Assembly: GCA_917880885.1 (NCBI GenBank)
Contig: OU862927.1
Coordinates: 37,041,571-37,105,570, forward strand
Direction: 5' to 3'
From: Limnephilus marmoratus
Lineage: Eukaryota > Arthropoda > Insecta > Trichoptera > Limnephilidae
Length of the DNA: 64,000 nt
Shown: piece by piece, positions 39,480 through 49,257 of the stretch
How the letters are laid out: every line of letters begins with the position of its first letter
Numbering within the stretch: the first letter of the stretch is position 1
Program-made: the position numbers and the translations under genes
The notes under the pieces: model-generated
What the model saw: the letters and a program-made list of their open reading frames with translations, nothing else
What the model was told of the DNA's origin: nothing
The model's database searches: none

Positions 39480-39855
39480 ACATTATCTCCACACAGGACG
39501 CCCCGAGGAAAATAATTCCTCTCAGGGCCTAGGTCAATTTTATGGATGCTGTGTGGAGGGTATTTTTAGGAAAGGAAAGAATGCGGGGTGAGTAGGAATC
39601 TGGGGGTCAGTGTGTCCAGGAGTGACGGATGTATGAATCCATCCCTCCACTACGGTGCAAGGCGATATTCCGACAGAGTAGGCTGTAGAAGTCAAAGGAA
39701 CTCCCTCAACCATTCTCTCTCGATCTTGCAGCTGGTGGGCATCCTCCGCTAGACGCATCCGCCGCCAAGACCCGGACAAACCTCATCCCAAGAACCCGGA
39801 CACCATTGCTAAGTTACCAAACGTGCGAAACACTTGGAGTGACCTGTGGCAGTGG
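39480..39855 (-). mobile_element. Tail-sharing SINE-like element, minus
   Basis: The tail at the left (ctccacacaggacgccccga, stem-loop complement, gctgtgtggagggtattttt) is followed by the body (gtgtccaggagtgacggatg, ccactacggtgcaaggcga) and part of the head (gctaagttaccaaacgtgcg). The outer head is missing at 39855. The 79-codon minus frame 39540-39779 is not conserved between copies. Confidence 0.75.
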
Positions 39856-39899
39856 TCACTTGAAACTTGAAACATCATACAATAAAAAATGGGGATTGC

Positions 39900-40005
39900 T
39901 GTGGCATAACTACAGTTTGATATTGGTTTTGAACGCCGAAACAGCTATCACAATATAATCACACCTAAAATACTTGCATTAAAAGCATTAAATTTGCCTG
40001 TGTGC
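39900..40005 (+). repeat. Penelope-like end fragment
   Basis: aacgccgaaacagctatcac, cacacctaaaatacttgca resembles the complement of 37510-37560 (gtcgaaacagctgt, aaaatacttgcag). Confidence 0.45.
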
Positions 40006-40009
40006 GAAA

Positions 40010-40154
40010 CGAGCGGTCCGTTTGATAGATTCCCCTATATTAATTTAAAAAATGCAATCTTTAGAGCATAGGCCTCAAATAGAAATACTGTCATTGTTCT
40101 ACAGGTATTCCAATAGAAGATGCTCATATGAATTAGCGTCATTATCCATTCGTT
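40010..40154 (+). pseudogene. LINE-B internal coding fragment
   Basis: Reads MQSLEHRPQIEILSLFYRYS and RRCSYELASL, corresponding to residues upstream of the HSRETRQ block in the copy at 15254-15775. The 117-codon frame 40052-40405 leaves LINE-B at about 40154 and runs into repeat F, so it is a chimera. Confidence 0.7.
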
Positions 40155-40590
40155 ATAGACGCACAGTTGGATACTCTCAGTATCGCCCTGGTGTAAGACC
40201 ACCATTCAGAAATGAAAAGTTGCTTGAAATGGCGTTAGCTGTGTTTGGTATCTGGAGGTTGCCCACCACTTTCCCACGGCGTTCTAAGGAAATAGATGGT
40301 TTCCTCCTTCACCGTACATGTCAGGACTCTAATTTTTATTTACAAAGAAGCTATTTTTTTATTAAAATGACTCTAGACTTCCAATGTCCGGGCATACATT
40401 ATTAGTAGGTGATGACATGATTGGTGACCAGATCTGAATAGCAAGGTACTTACCCACCTTCCTCTTCCCTATCTCCTTCCCGTCACTACTACCATCCTCC
40501 ATTCCCCAATTGGGGATGCCATAGTCTTACTGGCTTCAGAAGGGAGCAGCTACGACTCTTGTCAGATATTCACATAAAAAATAAGTCAGG
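40155..40590 (-). repeat. Repeat F, minus, split by an insertion
   Basis: ctctcagtatcgccctggtg, taagaccaccattcagaaat and accagatctgaatagcaagg, ccttcctcttccct match the complement of 51915-52150. Between about 40250 and 40420 lies unrelated sequence. Confidence 0.6.
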
Positions 40591-40594
40591 CAAG

Positions 40595-40790
40595 ACGTCA
40601 ATCAAGGTTGCTGTGGAATGATTTGCCGACCTCTGTGTTTCCTCCCTCATAAACTCGGGTCTTTATAAGACCCAGGCTCACACCTTCCTTTGCCCAAAAA
40701 GACCTTCCAAACAGCATCCCCAAAGATGATATAGGCCCGGAAGGAAATAATTTATTTGAGCCTTTGAAACTGTAAAGTTTGCGCAAAAAA
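40595..40790 (+). pseudogene. LINE-B 3' end
   Basis: Reads LLWNDLPTSV, SGLYKTQAHTFLCPKRPSKQ, then gatgatataggcccggaagg. Together with 40010-40154 it forms one LINE-B copy interrupted by repeat F. The stem-loop is degraded on its 3' side. Confidence 0.7.
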
Positions 40791-41215
40791 ATCTGAACAT
40801 GAAATATGAAAAAATCTGGTTACGAAAAACTTGCATAACGAAAAAACCGGATACTTGAGAGAAGAAATTTAAAAGTATTATGTAAATAATTTATTATGAC
40901 AGAAGATAATACAGAGAAGCGTTCTGTCTCAAGTAATAATTACATTGTGGGTACCCGAATTTTCTTATGAATTCACCCGTTTATATTTGAGCTTCCCAAC
41001 CTTCGGCCTTTACTGGGTGTAATTATAGCGCAAGTTTGAGCATTTTCTTGTACAAAGTCTCGTTCATTACGAGGAGAAAATTACTAATAGAAACATCATG
41101 TCACACTTCATGTTAAATCTACTTCTACTACAGTGATGCTCGTAATTCCGAACACCATATTGCGTCTAATGCAAAAATCGGTCATTTTAAATACATGTAG
41201 GATTACAGAAGATTT
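40791..41215. other. No gene recognised
   Basis: AT-rich, no shared repeat noticed. Confidence 0.35.
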
Positions 41216-41513
41216 TTTAAATATTATTATTTTAAGGGATCGGTAGGATTTATAGGTTCAATTAGGAATTCCACAGAGCCGAACCCTCTGATATGAAAAT
41301 ATCTGGAGTCGGTGAAATATTTTCTCATTTGGTCTCTGGTAGGTTGACATGTTGTTCTTGTATTGTTTTGTATTTATAATACTTATATAGTGCAATTGCA
41401 TAGCGTGGATTGACTAGATGATCATTTGGGGAAGTGTGTGAAAGGGTTTAGTTTTTCCTGTGGGGAAAATTAAAACGATTTAAATCTGGTGCGTAAATTG
41501 TCTTCATTTCTTA
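41216..41513 (-). pseudogene. Decayed LINE-like coding fragment
   Basis: The minus strand reads SPNDHLVNPRYAIALYKYYK and NISPTPDIF-like pieces between stops. It appears to continue on the other side of the LTR element (43872-43930, reading EILSTGDPIEDIIISTC). Family uncertain. Confidence 0.35.
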
Positions 41514-41517
41514 GTAA

Positions 41518-41676
41518 ATGTTATGTTGGTAATAATAATAACCAGCTGTCAGATGCGGATAGTTGGCAGGTCTGTCGCGTCACTTGATGTATAACCTTGA
41601 ACTTGTCAACAGTGTCAATAAACGTCTTACAAAGGAATCAGTTCTTGTATTTAATTTTGAAACCTCAAACATTATA
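41518..41676 (+). repeat. 5' LTR
   Basis: 159 bp from ATGTTATGTTGG to CAAACATTATA. An AATAAA polyadenylation signal lies at 41617-41622. No TATA box is obvious. Unusually short for a Ty3/Gypsy LTR. Confidence 0.92.
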
Positions 41677-41678
41677 AT

Positions 41679-41696
41679 TGGCGACGAGGAAAATCA
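41679..41696 (+). other. Primer binding site (putative)
   Basis: TGGCGACGAGGA begins two bases after the 5' LTR. TGG followed by a tRNA 3'-end complement is expected here. I could not assign the tRNA. Confidence 0.6.
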
Positions 41697-41766
41697 GTTT
41701 ATCAGTTAAAACGTGTGTGAATAGTATTAACAGTGATTTCGCCGTGGAAAAAACATTTTTTTCAAC

Positions 41767-42471
41767 ATGTCGAGTAGTACCTTGCCAGTGCCTCATTTCG
41801 AACCAGATTGCGAAAGTTTCAATATGTTTTTGGAACGCATACAAATGTATCTAAAAATTATTAATATCGCAGAGAAAGATAAAATTGGATATTTGTGTAT
41901 ATTGATCGGTGCGGAGAAATTTAAAATTTTAAAAGAAACGGTGCATCCGAAAAATCTAGAAGATTTAACCTTCAACGATATTGTAACAACACTGAGGAGT
42001 AAATATGAAGAAAAAAGGTGTACAATTGCGCAAAGATATAAATTTTATAACCGGAAACAACATTCTAACGAAGGAATCGATGATTATATTACGGATATAA
42101 AAAGTCTGTCAATATCATGCAATTTTGGTGCTTTTCTAGACCAAGCTCTGAGAGATAAATTGGTGTGTGGTTTAAAAGATGATGCAATGACTAGAAGATT
42201 GCTATCTGAAGATGAATCGTTAACTTTTGAGAAAGCAATATTAATTGTCAAAAATATGGAAACAGTAAGTCACAGCTCAGAGCAAATTTTACACAAAGAA
42301 AATGTTACATCGGAAATCTGTGAAGTCAAGTCAAAAATGTCACATAAAAAAACATGTCAGCTCAAAGAAATCATCTCCATCACGTCAAGGGTCCAGAAGA
42401 TGCGAGAGGTGTTTTATAACTCATCAACCGGAGTTATGTCCTTCAAAAAAGTGGAAATGTTACAAGTGTAA
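41767..42471 (+). CDS. gag: Gag polyprotein (capsid region), Ty3/Gypsy
   Basis: 234 codons from the first ATG after the leader. Residues about 18-170 have the usual gypsy capsid order: FNMFLERIQMYL, KIGYLCILIGAEKFKIL, DIVTTLRSKYEEKRCTIAQR, IDDYITDIKSLSISCNFG, LRDKLVCGLKDDAMTRRLL, LTFEKAI. It forms the particle that packages the RNA. The nucleocapsid zinc knuckle is in the next frame (42302-42850), so this frame ends prematurely at 42471. An A7 run at 42346-42352 is a candidate place for the frame change, natural or mutational. Confidence 0.88.
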   Translation: MSSSTLPVPHFEPDCESFNMFLERIQMYLKIINIAEKDKIGYLCILIGAEKFKILKETVHPKNLEDLTFNDIVTTLRSKYEEKRCTIAQRYKFYNRKQHSNEGIDDYITDIKSLSISCNFGAFLDQALRDKLVCGLKDDAMTRRLLSEDESLTFEKAILIVKNMETVSHSSEQILHKENVTSEICEVKSKMSHKKTCQLKEIISITSRVQKMREVFYNSSTGVMSFKKVEMLQV

Positions 42472-42850
42472 TATTTACGGGCATACGTCGAAATTTTGTC
42501 CAAATGCAAAATCAATCATCAATCACGTAAAATGTGTCAATAATGTAAATGTATTAAATATGTCAGTGTCTGATACAGCGAAAATTAATTTAATTGTAAA
42601 TGGTATCAATATGTCTTTTATGATTGACACAGGAAGTTCTTCGACATTAATAAGTAACAAAATGTATTTAAAATTTTTCAAAACTTGTCAGTTAAGTCAA
42701 TTCTACGGTAATTTGTTCACAGCAAATAGTCAGAATTTATTTTGTTTTGGATTTTTTATGGCAAAAGTAAATGTTGTGGATTCTAATGTTGTAATGGATT
42801 TACCAGTATTGGTTATAAAAAATCTGTCGTCTGATGCTATTTTTACATGA
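42302..42850 (+). CDS. Nucleocapsid zinc knuckle and aspartic protease, partial pol
   Basis: 182 codons, offset +1 from gag, overlapping it by 170 bases. It holds a CCHC knuckle CYKCNIYGHTSKFC (C-x2-C-x4-H-x4-C), then a retropepsin-like segment with the active-site triad FMIDTGSSSTLIS (DTG at 42625-42633). The flap and C-terminal protease part seem to follow, then the frame ends at TGA 42848-42850, where the deletion junction to integrase must lie nearby. The start codon given is only the first ATG of the frame; translation probably enters by frameshift. Confidence 0.8.
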   Translation: MLHRKSVKSSQKCHIKKHVSSKKSSPSRQGSRRCERCFITHQPELCPSKKWKCYKCNIYGHTSKFCPNAKSIINHVKCVNNVNVLNMSVSDTAKINLIVNGINMSFMIDTGSSSTLISNKMYLKFFKTCQLSQFYGNLFTANSQNLFCFGFFMAKVNVVDSNVVMDLPVLVIKNLSSDAIFT

Positions 42851-43644
42851 AAAATACTAAATATTCGGATTTGTTATCTAAATTAAGTGAAGTTTTTTCC
42901 AGATTCGCTTTTCCGAAAACTATTGTTTGTGATAATGGTCCCCCATTTTCATGCAAAGAATTTTCTATTTTTTGTAAAGAAAAGTCAATTAAATTATTAT
43001 TTTGTCCGCCGTATAATCCCGAGTCAAATGGATTAGCGGAACGGTCAGTTCAAACTTTCAAAAAAATATTAATTAAATTTATGTTTTCGAAAAATTCTAA
43101 ATTTTTATCGCCAGCTCAACGTCTAATAGATTGTCTGTATAGTTATCGTTCCACTCCTACTTCTGTTACGGGTGTATCTCCAATGGCTAAAATATTTTCA
43201 TATGAGCCACGTACACCACTACATATTTTGTCAGAAGAAAGACATGTCAATAAAAGTAAACAATCACAAAATGTCAAACAATCAACAAAAAATGCATTGA
43301 AAGAATTTAAAGAAAATGATAATGTTTTGGTCTATTTAAGACATGTGAAAGGTCCTATGAAATGGTTTCAGGGAACTGTTAAGTTGAAATTAAGTTCATG
43401 GGTGTATCTAATTCAATTAATCGGAGGAGAGGTGAAAAAGGTTCATGTTAACCAAATAAAAAAAAGTTGTCTTAAGTCAAAATCAAGTTATGAGAATCCC
43501 GATAAATGGCAAGACTTTACAAGTCAGGAAAATGAAATTGTTATTGAACCTTTACCCAGCACTAGTGGAAATAATGATATTATAACTAGGTCTGGCAGAG
43601 TTGTGAAACCCCCTGTACGATTTAGTCATAGTGATTACTCTTAA
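42847..43644 (+). CDS. Integrase core, C-terminal part
   Basis: 265 codons overlapping the previous frame by four bases (ATGA). It reads SEVFSRFAFPKTIVCDNGPP, containing the second catalytic Asp (DNG), and PPYNPESNGLAERSVQTFKK, containing the catalytic Glu (LAER). A C-terminal domain follows with VLVYLRHVKGPMKWFQGTVK, and the end reads RSGRVVKPPVRFS. The first catalytic Asp and the HHCC zinc domain are missing, so it is not a working integrase. RT and RNase H, normally between protease and integrase, are deleted. Confidence 0.85.
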   Translation: MKNTKYSDLLSKLSEVFSRFAFPKTIVCDNGPPFSCKEFSIFCKEKSIKLLFCPPYNPESNGLAERSVQTFKKILIKFMFSKNSKFLSPAQRLIDCLYSYRSTPTSVTGVSPMAKIFSYEPRTPLHILSEERHVNKSKQSQNVKQSTKNALKEFKENDNVLVYLRHVKGPMKWFQGTVKLKLSSWVYLIQLIGGEVKKVHVNQIKKSCLKSKSSYENPDKWQDFTSQENEIVIEPLPSTSGNNDIITRSGRVVKPPVRFSHSDYS

Positions 43645-43681
43645 GTTTCTTTGTCATTGTTATTTGGTTTGATATAAAAAT

Positions 43682-43708
43682 AAAAAAAAAAAAGGGAAGG
43701 AGGAAAGG
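43682..43708 (+). other. Polypurine tract
   Basis: 27 purines (an A run, then gggaaggaggaaagg) end exactly where the 3' LTR begins, the expected plus-strand primer site. Confidence 0.85.
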
Positions 43709-43867
43709 ATGTTATGTTGGTAATAATAATAACCAGCTGTCAGATGCGGATAGTTGGCAGGTCTGTCGCGTCACTTGATGTATAACCTTGAACTTGTCAA
43801 CAGTGTCAATAAACGTCTTACAAAGGAATCAGTTCTTGTATTTAATTTTGAAACCTCAAACATTATA
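43709..43867 (+). repeat. 3' LTR
   Basis: Identical to the 5' LTR over all 159 bases, with AATAAA at 43808-43813. The open frame 43754-43936 is LTR sequence running into the flank. Confidence 0.92.
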
Positions 43868-43871
43868 GTAA

Positions 43872-44318
43872 CAAGTAGAGATAATGATATCCTCAATGGG
43901 ATCTCCCGTGCTGAGGATTTCATTTACATATTATAATTTAATTATAAGAAATTAATATGAATTAGACATAACATATATCATGTAGTATTTTTTAAATAAT
44001 TATCAAGTAAATAAGATAGTGTTTTTTTTATAATTCAGTTTACTAGATTTGGTTTTAGTCTGTATATTTGTATATTTGATTGATATTTATTTATTTAAGG
44101 AACATAAACAGTCTTAATAATATAATATTAGGTAATTTAAAAATATTAGGTACCATTAATTTAATCATCATGAATATGTGTTATGTATTATTCGCACGTA
44201 GAATGTTATACAAAGAAATTCTGTAGCGAAAGTAACTAGCAGTGAATATGTCAGCAAGTGTTTCTAAACGTGCAAATTTAATGTTATAGTAGTTACATGT
44301 CCTTTGCATAAATTCATT
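43872..44318. other. AT-rich DNA, possible LINE remnant at the left
   Basis: Apart from the short minus-strand coding trace at 43872-43930 (see 41216-41513), nothing recognised. Confidence 0.35.
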
Positions 44319-44319
44319 T

Positions 44320-45203
44320 TGGTTGGAATTGGTGTTGCATCAACATATGAAATGGAACAGACACATATGTGAACTTGTTAAACGCATTAGGAAATGTATC
44401 TATATATTCATTAGATTAAGAAATATTCTCAAATTAAACAACCTAAAAAAAGTCTATTATGCACTAGTCCAATCACTAATTCAGTATGGAATCATTGGAT
44501 GGGGAGGTGCATATGAAAAAATTATAAGTCCTGTAAAAGTGGTACAAAAACTAATTATTAAAGTAATTTTAAAAAAAACACCAACATTCCCTTCAGCATC
44601 ATTGTTCAAAATTTTCGAAGTACCAAAAATTGAAGACCTCTATAAAAAAGATTCAATACTACAAATATTCAAAGAAAATGTAACTAAAAAATTTAAACTC
44701 AACTCATCATTAAGGCATAAATTTAACTTCCAAATTCCCCTATTTTCAACACAACAAATGCACAACAATTATATTTACAAAGGCATAAAATATTTTAATA
44801 ATCTTCCCGAAGAAATTAAGAAAATAACAGATTTCGTAACATTCAAGAAAAAGGTCAAATTAATCTTTAAAAAAAATCAACAACCATAACAACACCAATC
44901 AAAATGTTATAACTTCAATTCCTAGCATATCAAAAATTAACATCACAACATAGTTTATATTTATTGTATATACTAAGTAAAATGTATGTTATAAAACTGA
45001 AAAATAGTAGTTTATATATTATATTTATGTATAGTTTATATTTATTGGAAAATGTAAGTAAAATGTATGTTATAAAAATGAACTAGCTGTAAAATAACTC
45101 CTACGCCAAGCTCAAGAGCAAGTACTCTTCATTGGCGTAGAATTTCAAAAATCATGTATCTTTTCATTAAATAAATAAAAAATAAAAAAATAAAAAATAA
45201 AAA
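44320..45203 (+). mobile_element. LINE-G, 5'-truncated, with A-rich tail
   Basis: An RT C-terminal ORF (44323-44889), a ~230-bp 3' UTR and a tail of aaataaataaaaaat-type sequence at 45165-45203. The tail meets a minus-strand LINE remnant, so this is an insertion into an older element. Confidence 0.7.
44323..44889 (+). CDS. LINE-G reverse transcriptase, C-terminal 188 aa
   Basis: Open to the stop: HMKWNRHICELVKRIRKCIY, YYALVQSLIQYGIIGWGGAY, VVQKLIIKVILKKTPTFPS, NNYIYKGIKYFNNLPEEIKK. The order (KW..HI, SLIQYGI..WGG, Q..IIK.I, G.KYFN.LPEEI) is the post-palm region of jockey-type LINE RTs. Catalytic motifs are upstream and absent because of 5' truncation. The first codons are not a true start. 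Confidence 0.8.
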   Translation: MELVLHQHMKWNRHICELVKRIRKCIYIFIRLRNILKLNNLKKVYYALVQSLIQYGIIGWGGAYEKIISPVKVVQKLIIKVILKKTPTFPSASLFKIFEVPKIEDLYKKDSILQIFKENVTKKFKLNSSLRHKFNFQIPLFSTQQMHNNYIYKGIKYFNNLPEEIKKITDFVTFKKKVKLIFKKNQQP

Positions 45204-45355
45204 TCTATCAATGTAGAAAAGGGTATTTTGTCTGCTATATCGAGTCGGCGCGTGGAAATTTATTTTATTTAGCAACTCCGGGCAGTCAACTTTTGAGTTA
45301 ATAATTTTGCACAGGAGCATCTGATCAGCGACAAGCCTCCTGTCGAGCAGTTTCG
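45204..45355 (-). pseudogene. LINE coding fragment
   Basis: The minus strand reads LLDRRLVADQMLLCKIINSK, VDCPELLNKINFHAPTRYSR. It resembles LKLSDRRIISDLIFLFKIVN and SPNLTKLIEFHIPTRTTRSK of the copy at 48691-49115, so both belong to related LINEs. Truncated at the left by the LINE-G tail. Confidence 0.65.
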
Positions 45356-45394
45356 TGATTCGAAAATGGTTCTAGATTTCATAATTTCATAGTA

Positions 45395-45665
45395 TATTTT
45401 CTATTTCTGATCTCGCTATATTTAGTATCCAGCTTTTTATTTGAAATTTAAATGTTATAATGTTGAGGTTTTTGAGTGAGAGCGGTATTTTATTGTAGAG
45501 TTTAATGTCATAATATAAGAAGCTTTTTTGCCCAAATGTTGTGCTAGTAGTTACTTGTTGGATAAGTTTTTGACCATGAGATCTAGTGTTTCTAATGTAC
45601 GTATTAGTTGTTATTTCTTGGGTTTTGTACTTATGAATGTAAATTAGTATAGTTTTAGAATATAG
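45395..45665 (-). pseudogene. LINE RT C-terminal end
   Basis: The minus strand reads YKTQEITTNTYIRNTRSHGQ, TFGQKSFLYYDIKLYNKIPL and FQIKSWILNIA. The TR......FGQ.S..Y....LYN.IP signature marks the C-terminal tail of a LINE ORF2. Comparable to 800-998 and 47642-48010. Confidence 0.7.
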
Positions 45666-45667
45666 TT

Positions 45668-45755
45668 ACATGAACTCCACACAAGAGGCCCTGAGGAAAA
45701 TAATTTCCCTCAGGGCCTATGTCGTCTGGGATGCTGTGTGGAGGGTCTTTTATAA
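45668..45755 (-). repeat. LINE-B/SINE 3' tail, minus
   Basis: actccacacaagaggccctg, stem-loop complement (ccctcagggcc), ggatgctgtgtggagggtct. About 85 bp; the body is missing. Confidence 0.75.
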
Positions 45756-45845
45756 GTTAATCTGAAATTTGGGATGCATTTATTGAGTAACAAAAACCTT
45801 TGCCATAGGTCACACTTTGTGGTTCGCTATGTTTTGTTGTTACCA
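45756..45845 (+). repeat. Tail-sharing SINE head, plus, joined to the minus tail
   Basis: gaaatttgggatgcatttat, cctttgccataggtcacact, ttgtggttcgctatgttttg matches the SINE head in plus orientation. It lies directly beside a minus tail, an inverted junction. Confidence 0.55.
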
Positions 45846-46065
45846 TAGTCCATGTATATATTGTATATTTAGAGCACATAAATTACCCGTCGTCAATGAA
45901 TGTTTCAAACTTTCCAACTTTAGAAAAACAGACGAAAAATAAACTTCCTAACCTTTTTATTAAAATTGTTTAACTCTAAATACGATTGTTTTGAACTCCT
46001 GGATTTAATAAATCTGGATGTACCTAGCCGAACAACCAGATAAACATTAAAATTTCATATATATA
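45846..46065. other. AT-rich DNA, no feature recognised
   Basis: Nothing identified. Confidence 0.35.
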
Positions 46066-46860
46066 AATCTCTTTCTTTTCACTCTGTGCAACTATTGGCT
46101 TTCGCTGATGATATCATCGTAATCGTGAAAACTCCCGATGCTTTACCTGACGCCTTCATAAATCTTGAAAGTTCTGCACAAAAATATGGGTCTCATAGTA
46201 ACCCTGCAGAAGACCAAATACATGGCCGTAGGATGCGCCTAACAAACCCCAACTCTCTCATGTGGAAGCCAAAATTTTGAAACGGTACCAAGATTCACAA
46301 ACGAGAATAATACCACAAAGGAGATCCAGAAGCGCATAGTGAACGCATATCGCTGTCATTTCCGCCTACAAAACCAAATAAAATCCAGACTGCTGACCAG
46401 AAAATTCAAGATATTAGTGTACAAAACACTTATTAGACCAGTACTCACGTACGCAGCTGAGACTTGGGTACTAACTAAGAGGATTGAGCAAGCACTGGAC
46501 GTTTTTGAAAGGATAATTTTGAGGTGTATCGTATTTTGAGGACGTTACAACAACGAGCTATATACTCTGTTAAAGGAGCTAAACGTCACAAAATTTATAA
46601 AACTGGGAAGACTTCGGTGGCTAGGTCATGTAGAGAGAGTGACCGAAGTCCCTGCTGAACTCAACCAATAGGGCAAAAGAGCCTGGGAAGACCAAGATTA
46701 AGATGGAGCGACAATGTCCTCAAAGATATATCTACTTTTCTGCTTCTAAACTGAAGAGAGCTGGTATAAAACTGAGATGAGTGGAGGAAGACTCTTAAGG
46801 AGGCCAATACCCACCAGGGTTTGTAGAGCCAAGAGTGATGGTGATTATTATGATATATAA
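46066..46860 (+). pseudogene. LINE-H RT, motif C to C-terminus
   Basis: 46086-46280 reads LLAFADDIIVIVKTPDALPD (motif C, FADD). 46339-46539 reads LTRKFKILVYKTLIRPVLTY and AAETWVLTKRIEQALDVFER. Beyond a stop come YNNELYTLLKELNV and LGRLRWLGHVERVTEVP, then RAWEDQD. The same order as in other endonuclease/RT LINEs, with several stops and frame changes. Confidence 0.8.
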
Positions 46861-47160
46861 ATCTCTTTCTAACTACGAATATAGTTGCATTCCCCAATAC
46901 AACCTTTACACAGTCTTGGTAACAAATACTTAAACAATATGGATGTATTTGAAAATCGTTTAAACCTTTGTGAATACCATATTGTTGATTTGAAGGATAT
47001 TGGCGTAATATCTATTTTTACTTCACTTATATTGAACGTTACCTACTTTTTGTTAACTCTTACATTTATGTAACCTATATTTTGTTTCTTATATTTTACT
47101 TTGGCTGTGTTTTGCCAACTATAGTACATTTTCATTGTAATTTAAAAAGAAAAGATGTAC
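46861..47160. other. No gene recognised
   Basis: An unrecognised 62-codon frame at 46885-47073. AT-rich. Confidence 0.3.
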
Positions 47161-47164
47161 TTCA

Positions 47165-48010
47165 TTATATTTTTTTTTATTTTATTTATTTTTTATTTTT
47201 TTATTTCATAAATTTTTTATTAGTTACAGATATTTGTTTTTTTTGGCTACCACACTAGGCTCATGCCCGTGTTATGGTAGTCGTACATTTAATATTTTAA
47301 ATACGATTTAATAAATACTATTTTATTAAAACAGATGATTAAATATACTAAATAAAAATTAAGAAATACTTAAAAGTAAGTGAAAAATAAAGAGAAAAAA
47401 GGTCATATTTTAAAGAAAAGTAGAAACAAAAATTCAAATTTTGAAATACAAAAATTAATAATAAAGATTAAATGTTAAGAACTCAAGTGTTCTATACAAA
47501 TATATAAATTAAAATTAAAAAATAAATAAAATTTAGTGAAAAAACTAAGAGGAAAAAAAATAAAAACATTTTAAAGAAAAATAGAAATAAAAATGGAAAT
47601 TAAAATTTTGAAATGTAAAAATTAATAATTAAAATGTAGTGTTAAGAACTCATGAATTCTTTAAAGTACGCTCGTCCACTTTCGAAAATCCAATGTTGTA
47701 CACGTGTTATAAAAAGAGAATTAGAATTACTTGACTTTATGTCAGTACTCAAAGCATTATATATTTTAGGAGCGATGAACCAGAATTGTCGTTGAGCGAA
47801 TGAGGTTTTAGTTTTTGGGACCACGCAACCCAGGTTTGATGAAAAGCGGGTGTGTGCTTGATGTTGTGGAGCAATTAGTAGATTATTTTTTCGTATACAA
47901 CAAATGCTTGTTTTAGTAAATAGCTGTCGAATATCTAAGACCCTGATTTTTGCAAAGAGTTCATTTGAGGGATGAGTAGGATATAATTCTCAGAATTAGT
48001 TTTTGAACTA
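47165..48010 (-). pseudogene. LINE 3' end with RT C-terminus and hairpin UTR
   Basis: The C-terminal coding part (47642-48010) reads LRVLDIRQLFTKTSICCIRK-like, NLGCVVPKTKTSFAQRQFWF, IAPKIYNALSTDIKSS and HWIFES. The 3' UTR (47210-47640) holds a hairpin ggctaccacac...gtgttatggtagtc at about 47245-47285, and a T/A-rich tail follows to 47165. The UTR is repeated at 28609-28912. Confidence 0.7.
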
Positions 48011-48484
48011 AAATAATTGGTCTAATATGTAAGAAAAAGCCCTACGGGTGTTTAAATAAATTAAAATAAACCGCACTCACTTCATTATTATATGATCAAA
48101 AGAAAAATAAAGAGTTTACTAATTTACTAACATCATTGCCGTCTAGTTTTTTTCCAATATTTTCCTTCAGCACTTTATATGATGTATATTACTTAAGATC
48201 TACACATCTGTTTTCTCACAGCAAGGACAGACCACTTTATTTTAGCTATTATTATATCACTTTAGTTAGATCATTAAAATAAAAGCTTTAACACGAGGAA
48301 ACCACCACTGTCCTTGTTCAAAATTAACGCCGATTGACGGACAAGATACACGTTGTACTTGTCAAAATTTAAATACAAAGACGTTGAAGACCGATTTAAA
48401 CAATAATTGATTTTACAGTTTTTTTATGCATATTTTAAAAATGTTTTCACTGGCGTTTGATGTATTAAATATCGTGTCTGAATA
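48011..48484. other. AT-rich DNA, no gene recognised
   Basis: No coding signal or shared repeat. Confidence 0.35.
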
Positions 48485-48485
48485 A

Positions 48486-48486
48486 T

Positions 48487-48518
<32 letters not shown>

Positions 48519-49115
48519 TTTCAACGGTATACATATACCATAAGAACTGATTACATGTCACAAAATGAAAAATAATAATACAGAAATAATAAAATAAAAA
48601 TGTTTAACAGATGATTGTGGCATTTGAATTAGAAATGACACCAGATAGACAATTACATACAAAAATCGTACAAACGTACAAAATATAGAATTAATATTGA
48701 CTGAAAAGGTTTAATAGCATAACCCTCTTGTACCTACCTTCCGTGCAGTTAAATAGATCTGCAACATCTGCATATCTATTAGTAACATCATGTAACCTAG
48801 GTAAAAGGGAGTGTTTAGTATACTCAGTCTTATTATTGTTACATTTAAACAGGATTTTAGATCTAGTGGTTCTCGTGGGAATATGAAATTCAATGAGCTT
48901 AGTTAAATTAGGACTGTCTATGCTAACATTTACAATTTTGAACAAAAATATTAAGTCGGATATAATTCTTCGATCTGAGAGTTTTAATAAATTTAGTTCT
49001 TTCATCAAGTAATTGTAGTTTATGTTTTCAATGGGAATACCGAGTTTAAAATTAATATGTCTTAGAAATTTATGTTGAATTTTTTCGATTGAATCTGAAT
49101 GTATTTTAAAATATA
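48486..49115 (-). pseudogene. LINE 3' end with RT C-terminus and TTTA-repeat tail
   Basis: Minus strand 48691-49110 reads DSIEKIQHKFLRHINFKLGI, LKLSDRRIISDLIFLFKIVN, LTKLIEFHIPTRTTRSKILF and RYKRVMLLNLFSQY before the stop. Then a 3' UTR and a tail of (TTTA)8-type repeats at 48486-48518. The region 48691-49008 is open (105 codons), so this copy is not very old. 5' truncated; no RT catalytic motif. Confidence 0.75.
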
Positions 49116-49155
49116 ATAATAGAAAAAATCAGTTTTATTATTCACCACTGCTAAA

Positions 49156-49257
49156 CTTTCCCAGGTGATAAACCAAACAATGACCGGTCAGTGGCTGAGT
49201 TGATATCGCGTTTGCGTCCTACCCAGACGTCGCGTGTTCGATCCCTCGGTTAGCTTT
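49156..49257 (+). mobile_element. tRNA-derived SINE, 5' part
   Basis: gaccggtcagtggctgagtt (A-box region), then gtcgcgtgttcgatccctcg (B box GTTCGATCC), ending gttagc at the SINE insertion. The same element as 29181-29400. Confidence 0.65.

Larger units (their letters stand above)
41518..43867 (+). mobile_element. Ty3/Gypsy LTR retrotransposon, internally deleted, recent
   Basis: Two 159-bp LTRs that I find identical base for base, with a 4-bp duplication GTAA outside (41514-41517 and 43868-43871). Between them lie a primer-binding-site-like sequence, gag, a protease, the second half of the integrase core and a polypurine tract. Total 2350 bp, whereas complete Ty3/Gypsy elements are usually about 5 kb or more. 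RT, RNase H and the integrase N-terminus are missing. Intact termini and identical LTRs imply a recent insertion using proteins supplied elsewhere, or a deletion after insertion. Confidence 0.92.
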
